Assembly: GCA_900551395.1 (NCBI GenBank) | Contig: URVX01000018.1 | Coordinates: forward strand, 1-12,733 | Direction of reading: 5' to 3' | DNA length: 12,733 bases | DNA from: an uncultured Subdoligranulum sp. | Lineage (GTDB): Bacteria; Bacillota; Clostridia; Christensenellales; CAG-314 | Shown here: one piece after another, positions 6,761-12,733 of the stretch | Position numbering within the stretch: position 1 is the first letter of the stretch | How the letters are laid out: every line of letters starts with the position of its first letter | The notes under the pieces: generated by a model | What the model saw: the letters and a program-made list of their open reading frames with translations, nothing else | What the model was told of the DNA's origin: nothing | The model's database searches: none | Translations under genes and position numbers: made by a program

Positions 6761-6792
6761 AAAAAGGGAGCGCTTTGTCCGCTCCCTTTTTT
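6761..6792 (+). terminator. Bidirectional-looking intrinsic terminator between pepV and the membrane protein gene
   Basis: The GC stem GGGAGCG (6766-6772) / CGCTCCC (6780-6786) has a 7-nt loop. It is extended by an A5 tract (6761-6765) pairing with the T tract (6787-6792). Both strands therefore read hairpin plus T run, which suits the two convergent genes that end on either side. Confidence 0.92.
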
Positions 6793-6803
6793 CGCAAAAA
6801 TTT

Positions 6804-8123
6804 TTAAAGCTTTACGTGCTTGCCCTTTTTTGCCAGCAGCCAATTCATAAGCGACATAAGCGCAAGCCAGGCGACGCCTATCGCCAGAGCCAACGCCACC
6901 GGAGTCCCCGAGCCCAGCGCCGCCTCCATGGCAAAGCCGAAAGCCAGACTCAGCACATACGTCAAGAAACAGCTGCCGCCCCACCACGTAAAAAGGGCGA
7001 ATTTGACGCGTACGCCGTCAAGCAAACTCAACGCGCCCCAAAACAGCCCGCCTATGCCTGCGCAAAACACGCAGTACACTGGAGTGCAGCCGCGTTTTGC
7101 GGCAATAAAACCGAAAAATGTTATCAAAACGACCGAAACGAGCACAAACCCCGCAGACAGCAGCCAATACAGCAGCGTCTGACCGTCCTCTTTGATATCT
7201 CGGAAAACGCTACCCAGCAGCAGAATTCCCGACCAACCGATGCCGCCGACAATGCCGCCCTCGAGCACCCACTCGCTTATCGCAAAGCCGTTGTGCTTAT
7301 AAACCACGGTAAGCGCCGCATAAGCGGCAGCCACGACGGCAAGCCTGCCCCACTTGCCCGTTTTAACAAAGGGAAGAGACAAAAGTCCGGCTAACCCTAT
7401 GTTTTGAAGCGTGTCCCAAACAAAGCCGTATTTGCTCGTTTCGTACAGAATATGCGTGCCGAATGCCTCGCCGATTTTTTCGCCCAGCCCACAAAGCGCG
7501 AAAAACAGAGCCGCAACGCCCATTGCTGCAGCAACGTATCTGAACACTGCCGAGCACACCGAGCCGAAACGGCGGTTTTTTACGAATTTGCTCACGCCCA
7601 GCGCCAAAAGCGCTGCGATAAGCACAAATGAAGTAACTCCGAAAAACTTGTCGGCAAATTTCATCTCGCCCCATTTTCCACCGAAAATGTCGGGCAGACA
7701 AGACACGCCGTCCACTGCCGCGCCGAAGCCTATCAACGCCGCAAATCTCACGGCGAGCTGAAAAAAGGCGCGCGCCGTACCGTATTTTTCTTCTCTCCTC
7801 TTAAAGCTCGAGCAAAATGTAAGACCTATCACAAAAATAAACAAAGGCGCGAAAATATCCGCAAAGGCGATTCCGCTGTAACCGCCGTTGACAAACGCCG
7901 CGTTGCCTGCAACAAGCTGCCAGCCCTCCGCTCCGTGCTTATAAAGCCCCTTTATTGCCGCAAAGGTGTCGCCGAACATCCCAAGCAAAACCGAGCCGAC
8001 CATAATGAAAATGCAAATGCCTCTCATACGGTCGATCGAGACTACGCGGTTTTCCGTGCCCGCCGAAGCGGACAAAGACGACTGCTCCGCAATTTCGTTT
8101 TTCTGTAATTCGTTTTTTGTCAT
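6804..8123 (-). CDS. Heparan-alpha-glucosaminide N-acetyltransferase-like (COG4299/DUF5009-type) membrane protein
   Basis: This 439-residue polytopic membrane protein has roughly ten hydrophobic segments. The N-terminal RVVSIDRMRGICIF (26-39) matches the RxxSLDxxRG opening of this transmembrane acyltransferase family. FADIFAPLFIFVIG (87-100) matches its ADLVFPxFxFxxG signature. Family members (human HGSNAT, bacterial NagX-like proteins) move an acetyl group from acetyl-CoA across the membrane to an amino sugar via an active-site His. Without gaps, the column of that His in HASWNGLTVAD aligns with Asn79 here, so this protein may not use the same chemistry. It lies 63 bp downstream of the malic enzyme gene on the same strand and may be cotranscribed. 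No Shine-Dalgarno precedes the ATG. TAGAAT lies 6 nt before it. The name is a family-level call; function is unknown. Confidence 0.65.
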   Translation of the reverse strand: MTKNELQKNEIAEQSSLSASAGTENRVVSIDRMRGICIFIMVGSVLLGMFGDTFAAIKGLYKHGAEGWQLVAGNAAFVNGGYSGIAFADIFAPLFIFVIGLTFCSSFKRREEKYGTARAFFQLAVRFAALIGFGAAVDGVSCLPDIFGGKWGEMKFADKFFGVTSFVLIAALLALGVSKFVKNRRFGSVCSAVFRYVAAAMGVAALFFALCGLGEKIGEAFGTHILYETSKYGFVWDTLQNIGLAGLLSLPFVKTGKWGRLAVVAAAYAALTVVYKHNGFAISEWVLEGGIVGGIGWSGILLLGSVFRDIKEDGQTLLYWLLSAGFVLVSVVLITFFGFIAAKRGCTPVYCVFCAGIGGLFWGALSLLDGVRVKFALFTWWGGSCFLTYVLSLAFGFAMEAALGSGTPVALALAIGVAWLALMSLMNWLLAKKGKHVKL

Positions 8124-8186
8124 AAAGCTATTCTACCATTCGCGGCGGGATATCACCGCGCTTTGGGTGTTTCCGTGCGGTTTTGC

Positions 8187-9356
8187 TCAGATTTTGCATA
8201 CGGCCGTCTTTTTCGCCGCATCCGCCACAGCCGCCGCCACCGCAGGCGCGACTCTTTTGTCAAGTGCGTCGGGAAGAATATACTCCTCCGACAATTTGTC
8301 CGCTGCAAGCCCGGCAATGGCGTATGCCGCAGCCACCTTCATCTCCTCGTTTATTTCGCGCGCCCTGACCGAAAGCGCCCCCTTGAAGACTCCGGGAAAA
8401 GCAAGCACGTTGTTTATCTGATTGGGAAAATCGCTGCGCCCCGTGCCTACCACGCGCGCGTCCGCCTCTTTTGCCAAATCCGGCATGATTTCGGGAACGG
8501 GATTTGCCATTGCCATGACTATCGCGTCGGTATTCATGGAACGCACCATATCCTGCGACAGAATCGCGGGAGCAGACACGCCTACGAAAATATCCGCGCC
8601 TCTGACTGCGTCGGCAAGCGCGCCCTTTACGTTTTCCCTGTTGGTTATCCGCGCGAGTTCGCTGAAACGCGCGTCGGAAGCGTGCCGGTCTCTGTTTATG
8701 ACTCCCTCTTTGTCGCACATAACGACGTCGCCTATTCCTGCGGCAAGCATAAGCTTGGCGATTGCCGTGCCTGCCGCTCCGCAGCCGCACAGAGCCAGAC
8801 GGCAGTCGGACAGCCTTTTGCCCACCACCTTGAGCGCGTTGAGACACGCCGCGAGCACCACTATCGCGGTGCCGTGCTGGTCGTCGTGAAACACTGGTAT
8901 ATCAAGCTTTTCCTTGAGCTTTCTTTCTATTTCAAAGCAGCGCGGCGCGGAAATGTCCTCCAGATTTATTCCGCCGAAGCTGCCCGCAATCAGCGCAATC
9001 GCCGAAACGATTTCGTCCGTATCCTTGCTTGAAACGCACAGCGGAACGGCGTCCACTCCGCCGAACTCCTTGAAAAGCACGCACTTGCCTTCCATGACGG
9101 GCATACCCGCAAGAGGTCCGATATCGCCCAGTCCCAGCACCGCGCTTCCGTCGGTGACAACCGCAACCGTGTTGAAGCGGCGGGTTAAGGAAAAGGACTT
9201 TTCGGGATTGTCTCTTATTTCCAGACAGGGCTGCGCCACGCCGGGCGTGTATGCCAGAGACAGGTCGGTTTTCGTGGTCAGCGGCACTCTGGAAACCATT
9301 TCGATTTTGCCGCGCCACATTTCGTGCATTTTGAGAGACTCTTTCATGTAATCCAT
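8187..9356 (-). CDS. Malic enzyme, short NAD(P)-dependent form
   Basis: The 389-residue protein oxidatively decarboxylates malate to pyruvate and CO2 with NAD+ or NADP+. It is the short bacterial form and lacks the phosphotransacetylase-like extension found in some homologues. Visible elements are YTPGVAQPC with the catalytic Tyr36 (34-44), VTDGSAVLGLGDIGP (67-81), EGKCVLFKEFGGVDA (89-103) with the catalytic-Lys region, the metal ligands in NLEDI (131-135) and HDDQHGT (157-163), the Rossmann motif CGCGAAGTA (190-198), MANPVPEI (283-290), and FPNQINNVLAFPGVF (310-324). AGGAAG 7 nt before the ATG at 9356 fixes the start over the ATG three codons in. It has a good promoter and is divergent from leuS. 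Cofactor preference is not assigned. Confidence 0.95.
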   Translation of the reverse strand: MDYMKESLKMHEMWRGKIEMVSRVPLTTKTDLSLAYTPGVAQPCLEIRDNPEKSFSLTRRFNTVAVVTDGSAVLGLGDIGPLAGMPVMEGKCVLFKEFGGVDAVPLCVSSKDTDEIVSAIALIAGSFGGINLEDISAPRCFEIERKLKEKLDIPVFHDDQHGTAIVVLAACLNALKVVGKRLSDCRLALCGCGAAGTAIAKLMLAAGIGDVVMCDKEGVINRDRHASDARFSELARITNRENVKGALADAVRGADIFVGVSAPAILSQDMVRSMNTDAIVMAMANPVPEIMPDLAKEADARVVGTGRSDFPNQINNVLAFPGVFKGALSVRAREINEEMKVAAAYAIAGLAADKLSEEYILPDALDKRVAPAVAAAVADAAKKTAVCKI

Positions 9357-9386
9357 TTCTTGTCTTCCTTTTTTCGGACGGGAGTT

Positions 9387-9403
9387 GAAAGCGTAAAGCT
9401 TTC
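9387..9403 (-). repeat. Small stem-loop in the malic enzyme leader
   Basis: A perfect 6-bp inverted repeat, GAAAGC (9387-9392) and GCTTTC (9398-9403), with a 5-nt loop lies in the predicted leader, between the promoter and the ribosome binding site. Its role is unknown. It has no T run and is not a terminator. Confidence 0.35.
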
Positions 9404-9420
9404 TCTGCCTCGCCGCGATT

Positions 9421-9450
9421 ATTATACAACCTTTTTGTCCATAAGGTCAA
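9421..9450 (-). promoter_or_regulatory. Promoter for the malic enzyme gene
   Basis: On the minus strand TTGACC (9450-9445) is followed after 18 bp by a perfect TATAAT (9426-9421). Transcription would start near 9414, giving a leader of just under 60 nt that contains the AGGAAG ribosome binding site. Confidence 0.75.
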
Positions 9451-9484
9451 GCGCGGCGGGCTTTTCTTCGACTGCCTAAAGCGT

Positions 9485-9507
9485 GTCAAACCTTGACTTT
9501 TGGTCAA
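9485..9507. repeat. Alternating GTCAA/TTGAC half-sites over the leuS -35
   Basis: GTCAA (9485-9489), TTGAC (9493-9497) and GTCAA (9503-9507) form two overlapping inverted repeats with 3-nt and 5-nt centres that share the middle element. The middle element is also the leuS -35. A fourth copy (GTCAA within 9446-9450) is the malic enzyme -35. The cluster looks like an operator but could be coincidental. Confidence 0.35.
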
Positions 9508-9521
9508 TGATGTATTATTAT
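9493..9521 (+). promoter_or_regulatory. leuS promoter predicting a leaderless transcript
   Basis: TTGACT (9493-9498), a 17-bp spacer and TATTAT (9516-9521) form a good SigA-type promoter. Only 7 nt separate the -10 from the leuS ATG at 9529, so transcription should begin at or within a base or two of the start codon. No Shine-Dalgarno is present before the ATG. Confidence 0.65.
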
Positions 9522-9528
9522 AAAGTTT

Positions 9529-11955
9529 ATGGACAATATCAGCGTTGAAAAGAAATGGAACAAAATCTGGCAGGACACCGGATTGTATAAATTCGACAAA
9601 AACAACACGGAGCACAAGCACTATGTGCTGGAAATGTTTTCTTATCCGAGCGGAGCAAAGCTGCACGTCGGGCACTGGTACAATTACGCGTTGAGCGACA
9701 GCTATGCCCGTTTCAAAAAGATGCAGGGCTTCAACGTATTCGAGCCTATGGGCTTTGACAGCTTCGGTCTGCCTGCAGAAAATTACGCCATAAAAACGGG
9801 AATCCACCCTCAGGACTCCACTCTCAAAAACATAGAAATCATGGAACGGCAGCTCAAGGACATGGGCGCTATGTTCGATTGGGACGCAGAGGTCAAAACA
9901 TGCATGCCGGACTACTACAAATGGACGCAATGGATGTTTCTCAAGCTGTTTAAAAAGGGGCTGGCTTACAGAAAAGAAGCCCCCGTCAACTGGTGCCCCT
10001 CATGCAACACGGTGCTGGCAAACGAGCAGGTTGTGGACGGCGAATGCGAGCGCTGCCACAGCGGGGTGATAAAAAAGAATCTCACGCAATGGTTTTTTAA
10101 AATCACCGACTATGCACAGGAGCTGCTCGACGGGCTTGACAAGCTGGACTGGCCGGAAAAAACCAAGCTTATGCAGAAAAACTGGATAGGTCGGTCGGAG
10201 GGCGGCGAAATTCAGTTTGAGGTAGACAACGCGGACAGTGACGTTTTCCGCGTGTTCACCACGCGCGCCGACACGCTTTTCGGCGTCACTTACGTCGTGC
10301 TTGCGCCCGAGCACCCGCTCGTTGACAAAATCACGACGCCGGAGCAAAAAGAAGCCGTCGAGGCATACCGCCTGCAAACGGCAAAAACAAACGAAATCGA
10401 GCGCTTGTCCACAGCTAAGGAAAAAACGGGAGTTTTCACGGGAGCATTCGCTTTCAATCCGATAAACGGCGAAAGAGTGCCCGTCTTAATCGGCGACTAC
10501 GTGCTCTACTCCTACGGCACGGGCTGCGTAATGGGCGTGCCCGCGCACGACGAAAGAGACTTCGTTTTTGCGCAAAAGCACAAGCTGCCTATTAAACGCG
10601 TCATAACCGACAAGGACGGCAAGGGAGAGCTTCCTTTCACGGAATACGGCTTTATGACAAACAGCGGCGAGTTTGACGGTATGTCAAGCGCGGAAGGCAG
10701 ACGCGCCGTTGTGGAAAAGCTGGCGGAGCAGGGCAAGGGCGAGCTTAAGGTCAACTACCGTCTGCGCGACTGGCTGGTTTCGCGGCAAAGATATTGGGGC
10801 GCGCCTATACCTGTGGTTTACTGCGACAAGTGCGGAATCGTGCCCGTGCCGGAAAAGGATTTGCCCGTTCTGCTTCCTTACGACGTGGATTTCCGTCCCG
10901 ACGGAGTGAGTCCCCTGAAAAAGCACGAGGGCTTTGTCAACGCCGTATGCCCCCGCTGCGGCGGCAAGGCGACGCGCGAAGCGGACACGCTGGACACGTT
11001 TGTGTGCAGCAGCTGGTATTTTTTGAGATACGCCGACAGCAAAAACGACAAAGAGCCTTTCGACAGGGACACGGTAGACAAGCTTTTGCCCGTCGACAAA
11101 TATATCGGAGGGGCGGAGCACGCTTGCATGCACCTGCTTTACGCAAGGTTTTTCACCAAGGCGTTGAGAGATATGGGTTATCTCGGCTTTGACGAGCCGT
11201 TTTTGTCGCTCGTGCATCAGGGCACCATTTTGGGGCCGGACGGCTCGAAAATGAGCAAATCCAAAGGCAACGTGATAAGTCCCGACGATTGGGTAAACCG
11301 CTACGGCAGCGACGCGCTGAGAGTTTATCTGGGCTTCGGCTTCAACTACGTCGAGGGAGGTCCCTGGAACGACGACGGCATAAAGGGTATTGTAAAATGG
11401 CTGGAGCGGGTGGAGCGCACCGTGCTCGGCGCCTATGAAAGCAAAGGCAAAATCGAACACGGCAGCGACGACGCCGAGTTGGAATATGTGCTAAACAATA
11501 CAATCAAGGCAGTGACCAACGACTACGGAATTTTTTCCTTCAACACCGCCGTTGCAAGGATGATGGAACTGGTGAACGCCATGAGCCGCCTTGCCGACAA
11601 GGGAAGCGTGTCGGGCGCAGCTCTGTTTGCCGCCGCGAAATCGCTGATAAAGCTGCTCGCTCCTCTCGCCCCGCACATAGCGGAAGAGCTGTGGGAAAAC
11701 ATAGGCGAAAGGTACAGCGTGTTCAACGCGCCTTTCCCCGTAAGCGACGAAAGCAAGCTCAAACGTCAGACCGTCGAGCTTGCAGTTCAGATAAACAGCA
11801 AAATAAGAGGCAAAATTACCGTAAACGCCGACGCTTCCAAAGAGGAAATAGAAAAAACGGCTTTGTCAAACCAGGAAATCAAGTCTCTGCTGGAGGGCAA
11901 AAGCGTAAAAAAAGCAATAATCGTCCCGGGCAGGCTTGTCAATCTTATAGTTTGA
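9529..11955 (+). CDS. leuS: Leucyl-tRNA synthetase
   Basis: The 808-residue class I synthetase charges tRNA-Leu with leucine and edits mischarged products. It matches the bacterial LeuRS length (about 800-860). The HIGH-type motif is HVGH (46-49). A zinc ribbon is formed by Cys156/Cys159 and Cys173/Cys176. The CP1 editing domain shows the Thr-rich TTRADTLFG (244-252) and GVPAHDERDF with the conserved editing Asp341. A second Cys pair set is at 432/435 and 474/477. KMSKS is exact at 574-578, inside GSKMSKSKGN. The anticodon-binding and C-terminal domains are present, ending in GRLVNLIV. The N-terminus starts immediately at the family's normal position, so no upstream start is expected. Unlike many Bacillota leuS genes it has no T-box leader. 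No terminator follows it, so it may read through into the amaP-like gene. Confidence 0.98.
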   Translation: MDNISVEKKWNKIWQDTGLYKFDKNNTEHKHYVLEMFSYPSGAKLHVGHWYNYALSDSYARFKKMQGFNVFEPMGFDSFGLPAENYAIKTGIHPQDSTLKNIEIMERQLKDMGAMFDWDAEVKTCMPDYYKWTQWMFLKLFKKGLAYRKEAPVNWCPSCNTVLANEQVVDGECERCHSGVIKKNLTQWFFKITDYAQELLDGLDKLDWPEKTKLMQKNWIGRSEGGEIQFEVDNADSDVFRVFTTRADTLFGVTYVVLAPEHPLVDKITTPEQKEAVEAYRLQTAKTNEIERLSTAKEKTGVFTGAFAFNPINGERVPVLIGDYVLYSYGTGCVMGVPAHDERDFVFAQKHKLPIKRVITDKDGKGELPFTEYGFMTNSGEFDGMSSAEGRRAVVEKLAEQGKGELKVNYRLRDWLVSRQRYWGAPIPVVYCDKCGIVPVPEKDLPVLLPYDVDFRPDGVSPLKKHEGFVNAVCPRCGGKATREADTLDTFVCSSWYFLRYADSKNDKEPFDRDTVDKLLPVDKYIGGAEHACMHLLYARFFTKALRDMGYLGFDEPFLSLVHQGTILGPDGSKMSKSKGNVISPDDWVNRYGSDALRVYLGFGFNYVEGGPWNDDGIKGIVKWLERVERTVLGAYESKGKIEHGSDDAELEYVLNNTIKAVTNDYGIFSFNTAVARMMELVNAMSRLADKGSVSGAALFAAAKSLIKLLAPLAPHIAEELWENIGERYSVFNAPFPVSDESKLKRQTVELAVQINSKIRGKITVNADASKEEIEKTALSNQEIKSLLEGKSVKKAIIVPGRLVNLIV

Positions 11956-12016
11956 CGGCGTTAAATCGTCGCATTCGGCATAAAATAAAATTATAAAAAA
12001 TCGGAGGTTTTTTCAG

Positions 12017-12733
12017 ATGAAAAAAGCATTGCAAAAGATAGCCACCTTCGCTTTGGTCATCGTCGGCTTTCTTGTCACGCTGTTCCTGCTGCTGGTGACC
12101 TTGGGGGCGTTTGACTTCGCCGCTTTCATTGACGGCAACCGCGTGGTGCACAGTCTTGTCATCGTGCTGGCAATCATATACACCGTTCTGGGAGTTTATC
12201 TCGTGATAGAAATTTTTGCCGGCGACACGGGACTGTCCACTATGGTGCTTTATTCCGACAATATGAACGCCGTTTCCACCACCTCGCGCGTAGTGAGACG
12301 GCTGGTGAGAAAAGCAGCTAAATCCCTGGACGTCGTAAAGGTAAAAAAGCTGATTATCACACAGGACGACAAGCCGGGCTTCAAGCTTGGGGTTCAAATA
12401 AAAATCAAGGGAAGCGAGGTGGGCGCCACAACCGAAAAGCTGCGCTATCTGATAGCCACCGCCTGCAAGGACGTTTTGGGAGTTACGTTCAATTCAATCC
12501 ACATCAAGGTAGTCAAGCTGGAAAACTCCTATTCTCCCGACGTCGAGGGCGCGGATAAATACGCAAAAGCCGAGGAGCAGAAGCAGATTTGCAAGGAGGC
12601 CTGCGAGCTAGTAAGTCCCCCTCCCGCACAGGAAAATCCCACTGCCGAGCAAGCCGAGGGAATATTGAAACAATCCGCCGAGCAAGCCGAGGAAAACGCC
12701 GAGGAGCTTGCGGAAGAATTGTCCGATGTGTCG
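12017..12733 (+). CDS. amaP: AmaP-like alkaline shock response membrane anchor protein, 3' end cut by window edge
   Basis: The frame runs 239 residues from an ATG at 12017 to the window edge without a stop. It is preceded by GGAGG (12003-12007). Two hydrophobic segments (about 9-31 and 44-68) form an N-terminal hairpin anchor. A cytoplasmic Asp23-related region of about 100 residues follows (roughly 70-170: LYSDNMNAVS, VKKLIITQDDKPGFKLGVQIKIKG in two parts, IHIKVVKLEN). This is the layout of AmaP, which tethers Asp23 to the membrane in staphylococci. AmaP is usually about 180-200 residues. Here a Pro patch (201-203) is followed by an Ala/Glu-rich tail with an 11-codon repeat around AEQAEG/AEQAEE, possibly helical or coiled. 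The gene lies 61 bp after leuS with no terminator or convincing promoter between them, so cotranscription is likely. No Asp23 gene is visible in the window. Confidence 0.8.
   Translation, partial: MKKALQKIATFALVIVGFLVTLFLLLVTLGAFDFAAFIDGNRVVHSLVIVLAIIYTVLGVYLVIEIFAGDTGLSTMVLYSDNMNAVSTTSRVVRRLVRKAAKSLDVVKVKKLIITQDDKPGFKLGVQIKIKGSEVGATTEKLRYLIATACKDVLGVTFNSIHIKVVKLENSYSPDVEGADKYAKAEEQKQICKEACELVSPPPAQENPTAEQAEGILKQSAEQAEENAEELAEELSDVS
12644..12692 (+). repeat. In-frame 16-bp direct repeat in the amaP-like gene
   Basis: GCCGAGCAAGCCGAGG occurs at 12644-12659 and again at 12677-12692, exactly 33 bp (11 codons) apart. A truncated copy, GCCGAGG, follows at 12698. It encodes the Ala-Glu-Gln-Ala-Glu motif and could be a site of slippage-driven length variation. 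Confidence 0.7.

Noticed and set aside
11954..11972. Weak hairpin after leuS as a terminator
   Set aside because: The stem is only four base pairs (GACG/CGTC) with no T run after it.
11952..11986. TTGACG at the leuS stop with TAAAAT as a promoter for the amaP-like gene
   Set aside because: The spacer is about 23 bp, too long for a SigA promoter, and no better -10 is correctly spaced.
1..12733. CRISPR array, transposon ends, phage or defence genes, tRNA genes
   Set aside because: No regularly spaced repeats, terminal inverted repeats, transposase or integrase motifs, or tRNA T-arm/acceptor patterns were found on either strand.

Overview
The window looks like chromosomal core sequence from a Bacillota (Firmicutes) bacterium, most likely a Clostridia-type lineage. 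The evidence is the gene content (DegV/FakB, PepV-type M20 dipeptidase, an AmaP-like Asp23-family membrane anchor, a stand-alone DUF2156 protein, short-form malic enzyme), GGAG/GGAGG ribosome binding sites, SigA-type TTGACA/TATAAT promoters and compact intrinsic terminators. By eye the base composition is near half G+C, with AT-rich intergenic regions. No rRNA, tRNA, IS element, integrase, phage gene or CRISPR array was found. I cannot name a genus.

Layout, left to right: a peptidase S51 (PepE-like) gene cut by the left edge (-); a class 3-type aldehyde dehydrogenase (+); a DUF2156/LPG-synthase-C-like acyltransferase-fold protein (-); a DegV-family fatty-acid-binding protein (+); an unassigned 433-bp gap; a RadC/JAMM protein (-); a PepV-type dipeptidase (+); a malic enzyme followed by a heparan-alpha-glucosaminide N-acetyltransferase-like membrane protein (both -); leucyl-tRNA synthetase leuS (+); and an AmaP-like membrane protein cut by the right edge (+).

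Genes mostly alternate in strand. This gives four divergent promoter regions (around 706-805, 3062-3257, 5317-5401, 9357-9528) and three convergent junctions, each of which contains an intrinsic terminator that could act in both directions. The only likely cotranscribed pairs are malic enzyme with the membrane protein, and leuS with amaP. Each divergent region carries a TATAATA heptamer, which reads as a -10 box on both strands.

Functionally these are housekeeping genes: peptide and dipeptide turnover (S51, PepV), fatty aldehyde and lipid handling (ALDH, DegV, perhaps DUF2156), central carbon metabolism (malic enzyme), translation (LeuRS) and envelope (AmaP, membrane acyltransferase-like protein). 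I see no clear defence or mobile system. The points most worth checking are an apparently leaderless leuS promoter without a T-box, a membrane acetyltransferase homologue in which the catalytic-histidine position is Asn, a possible structural switch over the degV ribosome binding site, and the 4146-4578 gap. That gap contains a possible small gene and a GC-rich hairpin cluster.
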